Shown here one piece after another: positions 40,206 through 50,342 of a stretch of DNA of 64,000 bases. This stretch comes from Minwuia sp. (GTDB lineage Bacteria; Pseudomonadota; Alphaproteobacteria; Minwuiales; Minwuiaceae). Within the stretch, counting starts at the first letter, position 1, and each line of letters begins with the position of its first letter. The stretch covers positions 53,980 to 117,979 of the forward strand of contig JARGNO010000003.1 of NCBI GenBank assembly GCA_029213165.1, in the 5' to 3' direction. The position numbers were made by a program, and so were the translations under genes. Under the pieces are notes generated by a model. The model was given only the letters and a program-made list of their open reading frames with translations. It was not told the DNA's origin and searched no databases.

Positions 40206-40793
40206 TCAGGCAAGCAACTCGGCCGCTGTCACCACGCTTCGGGCAATATCGGCAATCTTCTTCTTCTCGTTCATCGCGGTGCGGCGCAGCAGGCCATAGG
40301 CGGCCGGTTCATCGACCCCCTTGCTGCGCATCAGGATGCCTTTCGCACGCTCGATGATCTTGCGGTCCTCCAGTGCGCCCCGCGTCTCCTCCAGTTCCGC
40401 ACGCAGGCGGGAGAAGGCGTTGAAGCGGCTGATCGCCATGTCGACGATGGACCGGACACGCGACTGCACCAGACCATCGACGATGTAGGCGGACACGCCC
40501 GCCTCAATGGCCTGGTCGATCATGGCCCGGTCGGAATGGTCCACGAACATGGCAATCGGGCGACGCACGTCACGGCTGACCTGGAACATCTGTTCCAGCA
40601 CGTCACGGCTGTGATCCTCCAGATCGATCACGATCACATCGGGGTCCATGGCGAAGATCCGGCGCTGCAGATCGAAGGTATCCGTGATCAGGTGCGCATC
40701 CACCTCCCCCGCGCCCGTCAGCCCGTCCACCAGAATGGCCGCACGGACGGGATTGCTGTCGATTACCGCGACTTTGAGAGCTTCTTTTTGCAT
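40206..40793 (-). CDS. nasT: ANTAR-domain response regulator NasT (antiterminator)
   Basis: Receiver-like N-terminus; C-terminal ANTAR helix bundle EDRKIIERAKGILMRSKGVDEPAAYGLLRRTAMNEKKKIADIARSVV. Confidence 0.93.
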   Translation of the reverse strand: MQKEALKVAVIDSNPVRAAILVDGLTGAGEVDAHLITDTFDLQRRIFAMDPDVIVIDLEDHSRDVLEQMFQVSRDVRRPIAMFVDHSDRAMIDQAIEAGVSAYIVDGLVQSRVRSIVDMAISRFNAFSRLRAELEETRGALEDRKIIERAKGILMRSKGVDEPAAYGLLRRTAMNEKKKIADIARSVVTAAELLA

Positions 40794-40937
40794 TGCAGCA
40801 AAAGAATGACGCAGCGCACAACAATCCGTCAAGGCGTTTGCAGCGCACAAGCCTCGCGCGAAAGCCGACGACGCTGTGAACCAGCATCGATCCGACCAGT
40901 CTTCCCAAGGCCGATGCAATACCCGATTGTTTCTTAT

Positions 40938-40958
40938 TGCAACTGACTCTCAATAGCA
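40938..40958 (+). promoter_or_regulatory. Fur-like box overlapping candidate sigma-70 promoter
   Basis: TGCAACTGACTCTCAATAGCA, imperfect 9-3-9 palindrome; TTGCAA (40937) - 16 bp - TATAAA (40959). Confidence 0.6.
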
Positions 40959-41076
40959 TATAAACGGGGTGGTTCACTCCTCCGGCGCACATGGCCAGAG
41001 GGAACGTCGAAATGGCCCCATGCTGGAACCTACGAGACACTTCACGGCAGCGGGCCAAGGCAACAATGAGGTTGGG

Positions 41077-41385
41077 ATGTATATCGCGATGAACAGGTTC
41101 CGGATCGTGCCGGGCCAGGAAAAAGCCTTTGAACAGGTCTGGGAAGAAAGGGATTCCCAGCTCACCGAGGTGCCGGGATTCATGGCCTTTCACCTGCTGA
41201 AGGGACCAAAGGCGGACGACCACACGCTGTATTCATCACATACCATGTGGACGAACGAGGACGCGTTCGAGGCATGGACCCGGTCGGAGGCGTTTCGGCA
41301 GGCGCATCAGGGTGCCGGTGACCGCAAGCACATCTACAAGGGTCACCCCGTCTTCGAGGGCTTCGAGGTCGTGCAGCAGATCTGA
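41077..41385 (+). CDS. IsdG/HmoB-type heme-degrading monooxygenase (ABM domain)
   Basis: MYIAMNRFRIVPGQEKAFEQVWEER; putative N-W-H triad: Asn in AMNRF, Trp and His in AWTRSEAFRQAH; operon context. Confidence 0.82.
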   Translation: MYIAMNRFRIVPGQEKAFEQVWEERDSQLTEVPGFMAFHLLKGPKADDHTLYSSHTMWTNEDAFEAWTRSEAFRQAHQGAGDRKHIYKGHPVFEGFEVVQQI

Positions 41386-41388
41386 AAC

Positions 41389-41571
41389 ATGCCCTGCGAG
41401 TTCCCCATGCCGAAGTCAGCGGAGAATATCCCCGTCACCATCAACACAGGTGGCAGATACGTGGATAGCGCCGCGTTGCTGGATGATCAGCGGGAGCTGC
41501 TGATCCGGCATCGGGGTGACACATACCGGCTCCGCCTGACCGGGACAGGCAAACTGATCCTGATCAAGTAA
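41389..41571 (+). CDS. hemP: Hemin uptake protein HemP/HmuP
   Basis: 60 aa; SAALLDDQRELLIRHRGDTYRLRLTGTGKLILIK. Confidence 0.88.
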   Translation: MPCEFPMPKSAENIPVTINTGGRYVDSAALLDDQRELLIRHRGDTYRLRLTGTGKLILIK

Positions 41572-41573
41572 CC

Positions 41574-41602
41574 AGTCCGGCGCGGACATCCCGCGCCGGA
41601 CT
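41574..41602 (+). repeat. Perfect 12-bp inverted repeat after hemP
   Basis: AGTCCGGCGCGG-ACATC-CCGCGCCGGACT, starting 3 nt after hemP stop; no T-tract follows. Confidence 0.8.
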
Positions 41603-41704
41603 TACCAGACACCCACAGACACAACGATCCAAGCCCGCCACCTGCGGCCCTCAGAGGCACGCACGGCAGCCAGCCAGGATTCTTGCACCGCGTGAGAAGA
41701 ACGG

Positions 41705-43828
41705 ATGGCACCAATGAACAGACGCTGGAACCGCGTTGTGATGACAACGGCACTGATGACAGTCGCTGCTGCTTCGGGCAGCAGGGCACAGAGCAACGAC
41801 AATGGGGCGCAGGATGATGTGACCCGCCTGCCCCAGATCTCGGTCACGGCAGGCCGGACCCCGATCGAGGCGGCGGAGTATCCCGGCATGGTCACGATCA
41901 TGCAGCAGGATGAGATCGACCTGCGGCAGGCTTCATCCCCCGATGATCTGCTGAACTTCATTCCGAACGTGGAGTTCACCGGTGGTCCGCGCCGCACCGG
42001 CGAGACCCCCAGCATCCGCGGCTTCTCGGGCAGCGATCTGGTGATCCTGATCGACGGCGCACGGCAGAATGTCAACGCCGCGCACGATGGCCGTTTCTTC
42101 ATCGATCCGACAATGCTGAAGGAAGTCGAAGTGCTGCGCGGTCCGGCCTCGGCCCTTTTCGGCTCCGGCGGCACGGGCGGCGTCATCGCCTTCCGCACAC
42201 TGGACGCGGCGGATGTGCTGGAAGGGGACGAGACCCTGGCCGTAAGACTCGCGGCAGGCTACCAGACCGTTGATCGGGAGGAACTGGTTGCCCTGTCGGT
42301 ATTCTCGAAGCCGACCGAATCCCTGGACGTTACTGCGAACTTCACCTTCCGCGATCCCGGCTCCATAAAGCTGGGTGACGGCAGTGAACTGACCCGGTCC
42401 GATGACGACATTCTCTCCGGGCTGCTGAAGGGAACCTATGATGTCGGCAACGGGCACACTGCCGAAGTCTCCCTGCTGTCCTTCCGCAACGACGCGTTGG
42501 AACCGAACGTCGGCCAGGGACGCGCAGGGAACGATGTCGTCGACAAGGAGATCGAGAGCGATACCGCGCGCCTGAGCTGGCGCTACGACGCGCCGGCCAA
42601 CGACATGATCGACCTAGACACACAGGTCTACTATTCCCGCAACCGCATCGACGAAACCCGCCTCGACAACAATGGTGCCGGGGCGCAGGGCGATGTCCTG
42701 AAGCGTGACGTCGACACACTGGGCTTCCGCGCCGACAACCGTTCCCGTCCGGCATGGCTGAGCAATGGCGACGTCACACTGGTCTACGGTCTGGAAGGCT
42801 ACCGCGATGTCCAGGACGGTGATCTGAACGGGGGCGCACGCGATGGCGTTCCGGATTCGACCAACCTGTTCGGCGGTGTCTTTGCCCAGGCCGAGTTCCG
42901 GTTCTTCGATCCGTTCGGTGCGAACAGCGGCGAAGTGGCGCTGATGCCGGGTGTGCGCTTCGACTACTTCAATTCCTCCAGCGAGATCGCCAGCGATGTC
43001 ACCGATGTCGCGCTGTCACCGCGTCTGGGTGCCACCTGGGCCCCCGTGCCCTGGATGATGGTATTCGGCAACTATGCCCATGCCTTCCGGGCACCGAGCT
43101 TCGACGAGGCGTTCCTGGACGGAGTGCACTTCGAGATCCCGGTCGGCGCAGGCGTGGTCAACCGCTTCGTCGCCAATCCCGACCTGCGGTCACAGCGCAC
43201 CCGGACGTTCGAGGCCGGACTGGGTCTGAACTTCGACCATGTCGTCACACAGGGCGACCATGTGGCGTTCAAGGCGACCCATTTCCGCACCCGCGCCACT
43301 GATTTCATTGACCTGCAGGTGAACCAGCCAACCCTGTTCGTCGACTGCAATCCCTTCATCCCCGGTGACTGCGATGGCACCACCCAGGCTGTGAACATTC
43401 CCGATGCCGTTCTGTTCGGCAACGAGATCGAGGCAAGCTATGACAACCGCCGTACCCGTTTCGTCTTCGGCTATTCGAACCTGGATGGTGACGATCTGAC
43501 CAACGGCGGCAAGCTGGGCGTCCTGACCCCCGACCAGTTCACGCTGGATGCCGCCATCAAGTTCCCGGAACAGGGCATCGTCACGGGCATCCGCACCCTC
43601 GCCGCCATCGACTTCGACAAGGTCGACAATGCTGCGGACGAGCGCCCCGGCTACGTCGTCCACGACATCTATTTCGCCATGGTCCAGCCCATCGCCGAGG
43701 CCACCGAGATCCGCGTCGATCTTGGCATCGACAATGTCACCGACCGTGCCTACTCGCGGGTCTTCAACGACGCGTTCGAACCGGGCCGGAATTTCAAGGG
43801 CCGACTGACACTCACGCGCCGCTGGTAG
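41705..43828 (+). CDS. TonB-dependent heme receptor
   Basis: Plug domain (IRGFSGSDLVILIDGARQN, LRGPASALFGSGGTGGVIAFRT); FRAPSFDEAF and NPDL motifs of heme receptors. Confidence 0.9.
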   Translation: MAPMNRRWNRVVMTTALMTVAAASGSRAQSNDNGAQDDVTRLPQISVTAGRTPIEAAEYPGMVTIMQQDEIDLRQASSPDDLLNFIPNVEFTGGPRRTGETPSIRGFSGSDLVILIDGARQNVNAAHDGRFFIDPTMLKEVEVLRGPASALFGSGGTGGVIAFRTLDAADVLEGDETLAVRLAAGYQTVDREELVALSVFSKPTESLDVTANFTFRDPGSIKLGDGSELTRSDDDILSGLLKGTYDVGNGHTAEVSLLSFRNDALEPNVGQGRAGNDVVDKEIESDTARLSWRYDAPANDMIDLDTQVYYSRNRIDETRLDNNGAGAQGDVLKRDVDTLGFRADNRSRPAWLSNGDVTLVYGLEGYRDVQDGDLNGGARDGVPDSTNLFGGVFAQAEFRFFDPFGANSGEVALMPGVRFDYFNSSSEIASDVTDVALSPRLGATWAPVPWMMVFGNYAHAFRAPSFDEAFLDGVHFEIPVGAGVVNRFVANPDLRSQRTRTFEAGLGLNFDHVVTQGDHVAFKATHFRTRATDFIDLQVNQPTLFVDCNPFIPGDCDGTTQAVNIPDAVLFGNEIEASYDNRRTRFVFGYSNLDGDDLTNGGKLGVLTPDQFTLDAAIKFPEQGIVTGIRTLAAIDFDKVDNAADERPGYVVHDIYFAMVQPIAEATEIRVDLGIDNVTDRAYSRVFNDAFEPGRNFKGRLTLTRRW

Positions 43829-43863
43829 CGGTCAGGTCAGGCCAGGCCAGCAAAGGAGCGAAC

Positions 43864-44739
43864 ATGCAACTGCAGGGCAGATTTCTCGGACGTGTCGTCA
43901 TCGGTCTCGGCCTGCTGGCCTGGGGTCCCCAGCCCGCCTCTGCCGAAAACACGCGAATTGTCTCCATCGGCGGATCGGTGACCGAAATCGTCTATGCCCT
44001 CGGGGCCGGGTCACGTCTCGTTGCCGTTGACCAGACCAGCCTGCATCCGCCCGAGGCGCAGGACCTGCCGGATGTGGGCTACCTGCGCGCCTTGTCGGCG
44101 GAGCCGATCCTCTCCCTCGCGCCTGACCTTGTGCTGGTGGAGGCTGATGCGGGACCACCGGAGGTACTGACACAGCTTGAGAGTGCAGGCGTCACAGTCA
44201 CCCGCATGTCGGATGAGCCCGACATCGGCGGTGTGCAGCAGAAGATCCACCAGGTCGCCGCCGCCCTGGGCCTGGATGACCTGGGTGCAGAACTGGCCAG
44301 ACAGGTGGGCGCGGACCACGCCCGCGTGATCGCACAGGTCGCGAAGGTGCAGACGCAACCGCGCGTCATGTTCGTCCTGTCCGCCGGTCGCGGCGCGCCG
44401 CTGGTCGCCGGGGAGGGAACATCCGCGGAATCGATCATCACCCTGGCCGGGGGCCGCAATGCCATCACGGGCTTTCCCGACTACCGCCCGCTTTCGCCCG
44501 AAGCGGGCGTCGCGGCTTCGCCGGGCGTCATACTGGTCACCCATCGCACCATGCGGCTGCTGGGGGGCATCGAGGGGCTGGTCACCTTGCCGGGGATAAT
44601 CGGGACACCTGCCGCTGACGACCGCCGCATCGTCGCGATCAACGGTCTTCTGCTGCTGGGGTTCGGCCCGCGCACGCCGGAGGCCGTTGCAGAACTGGCG
44701 GAAGCATTGCACCCCGGCCTTGAGGTGTCGCGCCGATGA
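43864..44739 (+). CDS. hmuT: Heme ABC transporter substrate-binding protein
   Basis: RIVSIGGSVTEIVYALGAGSRLVAVDQTSLHPPEAQDLPDVGYLRALSAEPILSLAPDLVL. Confidence 0.9.
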   Translation: MQLQGRFLGRVVIGLGLLAWGPQPASAENTRIVSIGGSVTEIVYALGAGSRLVAVDQTSLHPPEAQDLPDVGYLRALSAEPILSLAPDLVLVEADAGPPEVLTQLESAGVTVTRMSDEPDIGGVQQKIHQVAAALGLDDLGAELARQVGADHARVIAQVAKVQTQPRVMFVLSAGRGAPLVAGEGTSAESIITLAGGRNAITGFPDYRPLSPEAGVAASPGVILVTHRTMRLLGGIEGLVTLPGIIGTPAADDRRIVAINGLLLLGFGPRTPEAVAELAEALHPGLEVSRR

Positions 44740-45839
44740 CGGAACTGTCGCCGGACCTGGAACGACAGTCAGACCTTCTGCTGGCCGAGCACCGCCGGGT
44801 TCACAGAACCCGGATGCAGCTTCTGGGCTTCGGGCTGCTCCTGGCGCTGAGTTGCCTGACCTCCGTCTGCATCGGTGCCGTGGCCATCAGCCCCGGTCAG
44901 GTACTGGGCATCCTGTCCAACGCGATCACAGGCGTTGATACCGGCATCGACTACGGTCGGCGGGAGGAGATCATCCTGCTGGCCGTAAGGTTGCCACGCC
45001 TGCTGCTGGGTATCGGCGTCGGTGCCGCGCTGGGTGTCTCGGGCGCCGTCCTGCAAGGACTCTTCCGCAATCCGCTGGCCGACCCGGCCCTGATCGGCGT
45101 CTCCAGCGGCGCAGCGCTTGGCGCAGTGACCATGATCGTGCTCGGCAGCAGCATCCTGGCTTTCCTGCCCGCCGGTTTCGGTTTCTACCTGATCCCGTTT
45201 GCGGCCTTTCTGGGCGGCCTGCTGGTGACGGCTGTCGTCTATGGCCTTGCCCAGCGCCAGCACGGCACCGATATCTCCATCCTGCTGCTGGCCGGCGTTG
45301 CGATGAACGCCGTTGCCGCCGCGGTGGTCGGGCTGATGATGTTCATCAGTGATGACCAGCAGCTTCGCGACCTGAATTTCTGGATGCTCGGATCGCTTGC
45401 CGGAGCCACCTGGGACAAGTTTGCCCTGGCCATCCCGGCGATCATCATTGCGCTCGCCGCCCTGTTCTCGCTCTCGCGCTTCCTGAACGCGATCCTGCTG
45501 GGAGAGGAAGCGGCGATGCATCTCGGTTTGCCCGTGGAGATGGCCAAGCGCCTGTCGGTGCTGCTGGTGGCGCTTGCCACCGGGGCCGCTGTCTCAATGA
45601 CCGGCGTCATCGCATTTGTCGGGCTGATGGTACCGCACATGGTCCGCATGATGATGGGCAGCAATCATCATGTGGTCCTGCCCGGCTCCGCCCTGCTGGG
45701 GGCGACGGTGATCGTGATTGCCGACCTGCTGGCCCGGACCATCGTTGTCCCGGCAGACCTGCCCATCGGAGTTGTGATGAGCCTGGCTGGTGGCCCGTTC
45801 TTCATCTGGCTGCTGTGCCGTCGGCGGGGGATTGTCTGA
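44736..45839 (+). CDS. hmuU: Heme ABC transporter permease (FecCD family)
   Basis: VRLPRLLLGIGVGAALGVSGAVLQGLFRNPLADPALIGVSSGAALGAV. Confidence 0.92.
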   Translation: MTELSPDLERQSDLLLAEHRRVHRTRMQLLGFGLLLALSCLTSVCIGAVAISPGQVLGILSNAITGVDTGIDYGRREEIILLAVRLPRLLLGIGVGAALGVSGAVLQGLFRNPLADPALIGVSSGAALGAVTMIVLGSSILAFLPAGFGFYLIPFAAFLGGLLVTAVVYGLAQRQHGTDISILLLAGVAMNAVAAAVVGLMMFISDDQQLRDLNFWMLGSLAGATWDKFALAIPAIIIALAALFSLSRFLNAILLGEEAAMHLGLPVEMAKRLSVLLVALATGAAVSMTGVIAFVGLMVPHMVRMMMGSNHHVVLPGSALLGATVIVIADLLARTIVVPADLPIGVVMSLAGGPFFIWLLCRRRGIV

Positions 45840-46633
45840 TGCCGGTCCTCCAGGTGGATGGCCTGACCATCCGGCGCGACGGCAAGGTGCTGATCGACAG
45901 CGCCGACCTGAGCATCAATGCGGGCGAGGTCACGACCATCCTTGGTCCCAATGGAGCAGGCAAGTCGACGCTGCTGCGCTGCCTTTCCGGCACCATGCGT
46001 CCTGATCAGGGGCGGATCCTGTTCAACGGTCGCGACCTGCGCAGCTATTCGGCTTCCGAACTGGCCCTGCAAAGGGCTGTGCTGGGACAGGAAGGGCAAC
46101 TTGCCTTCGGCAGTTCCGTCATGGACGTTGTCAGGCTGGGCCGCATTCCGCATGTCGGACGTTCAACGCGCCAGACCGACCTGGCGGCGGTTGCCGAGGC
46201 GATGCAGGTGGCAAGTGTCGGGCATCTGGCCGACCGCAACTTCCTGACCCTTTCCGGCGGCGAGAAGCAACGGGTTCATCTCGCCCGCACACTCTGTCAG
46301 TTACTTCCCTGGCGCGCAGAAGCAACAGCATCGCAACTGCTGTACCTGGACGAGCCGACCAACAACCTCGACCTTTCGCATCAGCACGCGGTACTGCGCC
46401 ATGCCCGCAAACTGTCGAAGGCCGGTCTTGGTGTGGTGATCGTGCTGCATGACCCCAACCTCGCGACCGCCTACGCGGATCATGTGGTCCTGATGCAGAC
46501 CGGTCGGATCATCGCGACAGGCCCGACCGATTACGCGCTTCACCCGGAGCGGCTCTCGAAGGTCTATGGCATCCCGATGCGCCGCATCTCCCACCCCGAC
46601 TACGTGCATGACCTGCTGGTTCCGGCGGAATAG
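45839..46633 (+). CDS. hmuV: Heme ABC transporter ATP-binding protein
   Basis: [49 protein letters not shown]. Confidence 0.92.
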   Translation: MPVLQVDGLTIRRDGKVLIDSADLSINAGEVTTILGPNGAGKSTLLRCLSGTMRPDQGRILFNGRDLRSYSASELALQRAVLGQEGQLAFGSSVMDVVRLGRIPHVGRSTRQTDLAAVAEAMQVASVGHLADRNFLTLSGGEKQRVHLARTLCQLLPWRAEATASQLLYLDEPTNNLDLSHQHAVLRHARKLSKAGLGVVIVLHDPNLATAYADHVVLMQTGRIIATGPTDYALHPERLSKVYGIPMRRISHPDYVHDLLVPAE

Positions 46634-46658
46634 CCCCGGATCGGCCTGACCGGACAGC

Positions 46659-47525
46659 TCATGCGGCAGGCCCGGCCACCCGCTTTTCCAGGTCCTGCGC
46701 CAGTTGCCGGGCAAACAGCGCCGAAGCGATCGGCAAGGTCCTGCCGCGGACCTGGCCCATCAGCAGGTGACCGACCGGCACGTCGCGGGTGGAGAGGGGA
46801 CGAATGGCCAGCCCATGTTGTGGCGCGGCATCCAGACCGATGGGTATCTGGAACGCCACCGCATTCTCGTGCAGCACGTAGTGGCGCATGAAGTCGAATG
46901 ATTCCGCCTCCACGATCGGTGACAGCCGCCGTGTACCGCGTCGTGATGCCTGGTCCAGCAGATGACGCACGCCATATTCCGCGGTGGGGAGTACATGCGG
47001 ACAGTCCAGGCAGTCCATCACCACCTGAATCTGCTGCGGGATCGAGCTCAGGACCTCGAAATCCACCAGCACCACCGGCTCGAAGACCAGCGCGATGTCA
47101 CTGCTGAAGGTGCTCAGGTCACGCTCCGCAGCTTCCCGGTCGCGTACCTTGACCTCGAATGTCACGCCCGGATGCTCATGACGGTACGCCGCAATCTGCG
47201 CAGGCAGGAAATAGGGCAGCAATGCCTGTGAGCAGGCAATCGAAACGTGGCCACGCCGGACACCCGCCAGATCGGCGACCTGCGACTGTACCCGCACCAG
47301 GTCGGACACCTGCGATCTTATGTGCTGGATCAGCAACTCTCCGGCCGGGTTCAGGCGAACACCACGCGGCAGTCGCTCGAATATCTCATAACCGAATTCG
47401 TCCTCGAAACGCCGGATGCGCCGGTTCAGGGCGGAGGCGGTGATGTTCACATCCTCCGCCGCCTTGCGGATCGACCCTGCCCGCATGACGGCCTCGATCA
47501 GGCGAAAGGTCTGCAGGTGACGCAT
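46659..47525 (-). CDS. LysR-family transcriptional regulator
   Basis: MRHLQTFRLIEAVMRAGSIRKAAEDVNITASALNRRIRRFEDEFGYEIFERLPRGVRLNPAGELL; divergent from ABC/allophanate operon. Confidence 0.9.
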   Translation of the reverse strand: MRHLQTFRLIEAVMRAGSIRKAAEDVNITASALNRRIRRFEDEFGYEIFERLPRGVRLNPAGELLIQHIRSQVSDLVRVQSQVADLAGVRRGHVSIACSQALLPYFLPAQIAAYRHEHPGVTFEVKVRDREAAERDLSTFSSDIALVFEPVVLVDFEVLSSIPQQIQVVMDCLDCPHVLPTAEYGVRHLLDQASRRGTRRLSPIVEAESFDFMRHYVLHENAVAFQIPIGLDAAPQHGLAIRPLSTRDVPVGHLLMGQVRGRTLPIASALFARQLAQDLEKRVAGPAA

Positions 47526-47540
47526 CGCGGTTCCTCCCAG

Positions 47541-47579
47541 CGGTTCATTTATTGAACCGGTTCTGTGAATTAATAGCAA
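47541..47579 (+). promoter_or_regulatory. Composite LysR-type operator, copy A
   Basis: CGGTTCATTTATTGAACCG inverted repeat (T-N11-A) followed by GAATTAATAGCAA; aligns without gaps to 54660-54698. Confidence 0.68.
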
Positions 47580-47650
47580 TAGAAGAACATACCCGAACCT
47601 CCTAGCGTTTCTGCAGTGCAGCATTCCTGACCTGGCAAGGAGACGAGGGC

Positions 47651-49261
47651 ATGACCCTGACAAGGCGCGAACTACTGAAGATCGGCGGTGGCGGTGTTCT
47701 GGGTGCGGGGATCCTGCCGTTCCTGAAGGTACTGCCCGCAGCAGCGGCAACGGACGATGTGATCGTCGGCGTGCATGGCCAGACCATCAACTCCCTCGAC
47801 ATCCATCGCACCGGCACGAACCGTCCCAGCTATCAGGTCGCGGTGAACTGCTACGACCGGCTGGTGTCCTTCGGCACCAAGACCACACCGGATGGTGGCC
47901 TGTCCTACGACTATTCGAAGATCGAACCGGAGCTGGCGGAAAGCTGGACCATCTCCGACGACGGCCTGACCATGACCTTCAAGCTGAATCCGAAGGCGGT
48001 CTTCCAGGACGGTTCAAAGGTGACGGCGGCAGACGTGAAATGGTCCTTCGACCGGGCGGTCTCTGCCGGCGGCTTCCCCACCGTCCAGATGAAGGCCGGC
48101 GGGCTGGTCCGTCCCGACCAGTTCACGGCAGTCGATGAGGGGACCTTCGTCATCACGCTGGACCGGTCGTCGAAGCTGACGCTGCCCGACCTGGCAGTGC
48201 CGGTGCCCTATATCCTCAACTCGCGCATCGCCCTGGCCAATGCCACGGCGGAGGATCCATGGGCGATGGAATACGTCCACAAGAACACCATCGGTTCCGG
48301 TGCCTACAAGGTCGTGCGCTGGGATCCGGGCCAGCAGCTTGTCTATGAGCGCAATGACGCCTGGACCGGCGGCCCCTTGCCCGGCATCAAGCGGCTGGTG
48401 CTGCGCGAAGTGCCGAGCCAGGCCACCCGCCGCGCCCTGATCACCCGTGGCGATGCCCAGCTGTCCTTCAACATCCCCAACAAGGATGCCAAGGAACTCA
48501 GCGGTGACGTGAAGGTCTTCTCCACCCCCATCGAGAACTCGATCTATGTCGTCGGCGTGAACCACAAGTTCGAGCCGTTCCAGGACCCCGACGTGCGCAA
48601 GGCGCTGGCCTATGCCATTCCCTACGAGGAGATCTTCCAGGCCGCCGCATACGGGCGCGGCAATCCGATGTGGGGCGGCCGCGCCGACATCGACAGCATC
48701 GACTGGCCGCGCAAGTCCCCCTACAGCACCGACATGGACAAGGCACGGGAGCATCTGGAGAAGTCAGCCTTCGCCAAGGGCTTCGAAGTTCCCTTCTCCA
48801 TCAGCCTGGGCCAGACGGACTGGATGGAGCCGACCGCACTGCTGATCCAGGAGAGCCTGGCGAAGCTGGGTATCAAGTCGGAGATCGAGAAGATTCCCGG
48901 CGCCAACTGGCGCACCGCGTCCCTGGTGGAGAAGCGACTGGCGCTGCATCTGGAAGGCTTCGGCGGCTGGCTGAACTACCCCTGCTACTACTTCTTCTGG
49001 GCCTACAAGGACGGGCATCTCTTCAACTCCTCCAACTACCGCAACGAGGAGATCGAGACGCTGGTGGACGAGACGCTGCATCTCGCGGTCGATCACCCCG
49101 ACTATGCGCCGAAGGTGAAGCGCATGTTCGAGATCGCGTTCGAGGACCTGCCCCGCATCCCGCTGTGGCAGCCCGCCCTGAACGTGGCGACCAATGGTGC
49201 CACCGGTTACGAGTACTGGTTCCACCGCCAGCTCGACGCCCGCAAGCTGGCCAAGGGCTGA
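47651..49261 (+). CDS. ABC transporter substrate-binding protein (SBP family 5), Tat-type signal
   Basis: MTLTRRELLKIGGGGVLGAGILPFLKVLPAAAA; LNSLDIHRTG...ELAESWTISDDGLTMTFKLNPKAVFQDGSKVTAADVKWSFDR. Confidence 0.9.
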   Translation: MTLTRRELLKIGGGGVLGAGILPFLKVLPAAAATDDVIVGVHGQTINSLDIHRTGTNRPSYQVAVNCYDRLVSFGTKTTPDGGLSYDYSKIEPELAESWTISDDGLTMTFKLNPKAVFQDGSKVTAADVKWSFDRAVSAGGFPTVQMKAGGLVRPDQFTAVDEGTFVITLDRSSKLTLPDLAVPVPYILNSRIALANATAEDPWAMEYVHKNTIGSGAYKVVRWDPGQQLVYERNDAWTGGPLPGIKRLVLREVPSQATRRALITRGDAQLSFNIPNKDAKELSGDVKVFSTPIENSIYVVGVNHKFEPFQDPDVRKALAYAIPYEEIFQAAAYGRGNPMWGGRADIDSIDWPRKSPYSTDMDKAREHLEKSAFAKGFEVPFSISLGQTDWMEPTALLIQESLAKLGIKSEIEKIPGANWRTASLVEKRLALHLEGFGGWLNYPCYYFFWAYKDGHLFNSSNYRNEEIETLVDETLHLAVDHPDYAPKVKRMFEIAFEDLPRIPLWQPALNVATNGATGYEYWFHRQLDARKLAKG

Positions 49262-49316
49262 ACGTGAACCCCGGCCAACATACCGGCTCCGGAGGCTCTC
49301 CGGCGGAGGCAGCGCA

Positions 49317-50342
49317 ATGTCACCGCGCCTGAGGGGTATCCTGTTCCGCATCGCGCAGGCGATTCCCGTTGTCATCGGCGTTGTCATCATCGGCTTCGTC
49401 CTGACACGGGCATTGCCTGGCGATCCGGCGGTCTATTTCGCCGGGGCCGCCGCGGATGCGGCCTCTATCGCGGAGATCCGCAAGACGCTGGGACTGGACC
49501 TGCCGCTGCCGCAGCAGTTCCTGATCTATGTCGGCGACCTGCTGCGCGGTGACTTCGGCCAGTCCATCTCCACCGGCCAGCCGGTGACTGCGGACCTCGC
49601 CAACCGCCTGCCCGCCTCACTGGAACTCACGCTGGTGGCGCTGCTGCTGTCCTGCGCCATCGCGATTCCGCTGGGGGTGATGGCCGCCACCCGTCCGGGA
49701 TCACTGATCGACCACGCCTGCCGCGTACTGGTGACCGCCGGGGTGTCATTGCCGACATTCTTCACTGGCGTCGTGCTGATCTATCTCTTCTACTATCTGC
49801 TTGGCATCGCCCCCTCGCCGCTGGGCCGATTGGACTTCATCTATATCGAGCCGGACCGGATCACCGGCTTCTACCTGATCGATTCAGCGCTGGCCGGTGA
49901 CGGCGAAACCTTTCTCGCGGCTCTGAGACAACTCGTCCTGCCCGCAGTGACCCTGGCGCTCTTCACCCTCGCCCCCATCGCGCGCATGACCCGCGCGGCG
50001 ATGCTGGGCGCGCTCTCCGCCGATTTCGTCCGGACCGCGCGTGCCGCCGGTCTGACCGGTCGCACCGTTCGCTATACCTACGCCTTCCGCAATGCGCTGC
50101 TGCCGGTCGTGACAACGCTGGGCATGGTGTTCTCCTTCACGCTTGGCGCGAACGTGCTGGTGGAGAAGGTCTTTGCCTGGCCCGGCATCGGGTCCTACGC
50201 GGTGGAGGCGCTGGTGGTCTCCGACTATGCCGCCGTGCAGGGTTTCGTGCTGGCCATGGCCTTCCTGTTCGTGGCGCTGAACCTGCTGATCGACGTGACC
50301 TACACGCTGATCGACCCCCGCATCGGGTTCGAAGCATCATGA
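49317..50342 (+). CDS. ABC transporter permease (DppB-like)
   Basis: RIAQAIPVVIGVVIIGFVLTRALPGDPA; RMTRAAMLGALSADFVRTARAAGL. Confidence 0.92.
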   Translation: MSPRLRGILFRIAQAIPVVIGVVIIGFVLTRALPGDPAVYFAGAAADAASIAEIRKTLGLDLPLPQQFLIYVGDLLRGDFGQSISTGQPVTADLANRLPASLELTLVALLLSCAIAIPLGVMAATRPGSLIDHACRVLVTAGVSLPTFFTGVVLIYLFYYLLGIAPSPLGRLDFIYIEPDRITGFYLIDSALAGDGETFLAALRQLVLPAVTLALFTLAPIARMTRAAMLGALSADFVRTARAAGLTGRTVRYTYAFRNALLPVVTTLGMVFSFTLGANVLVEKVFAWPGIGSYAVEALVVSDYAAVQGFVLAMAFLFVALNLLIDVTYTLIDPRIGFEAS

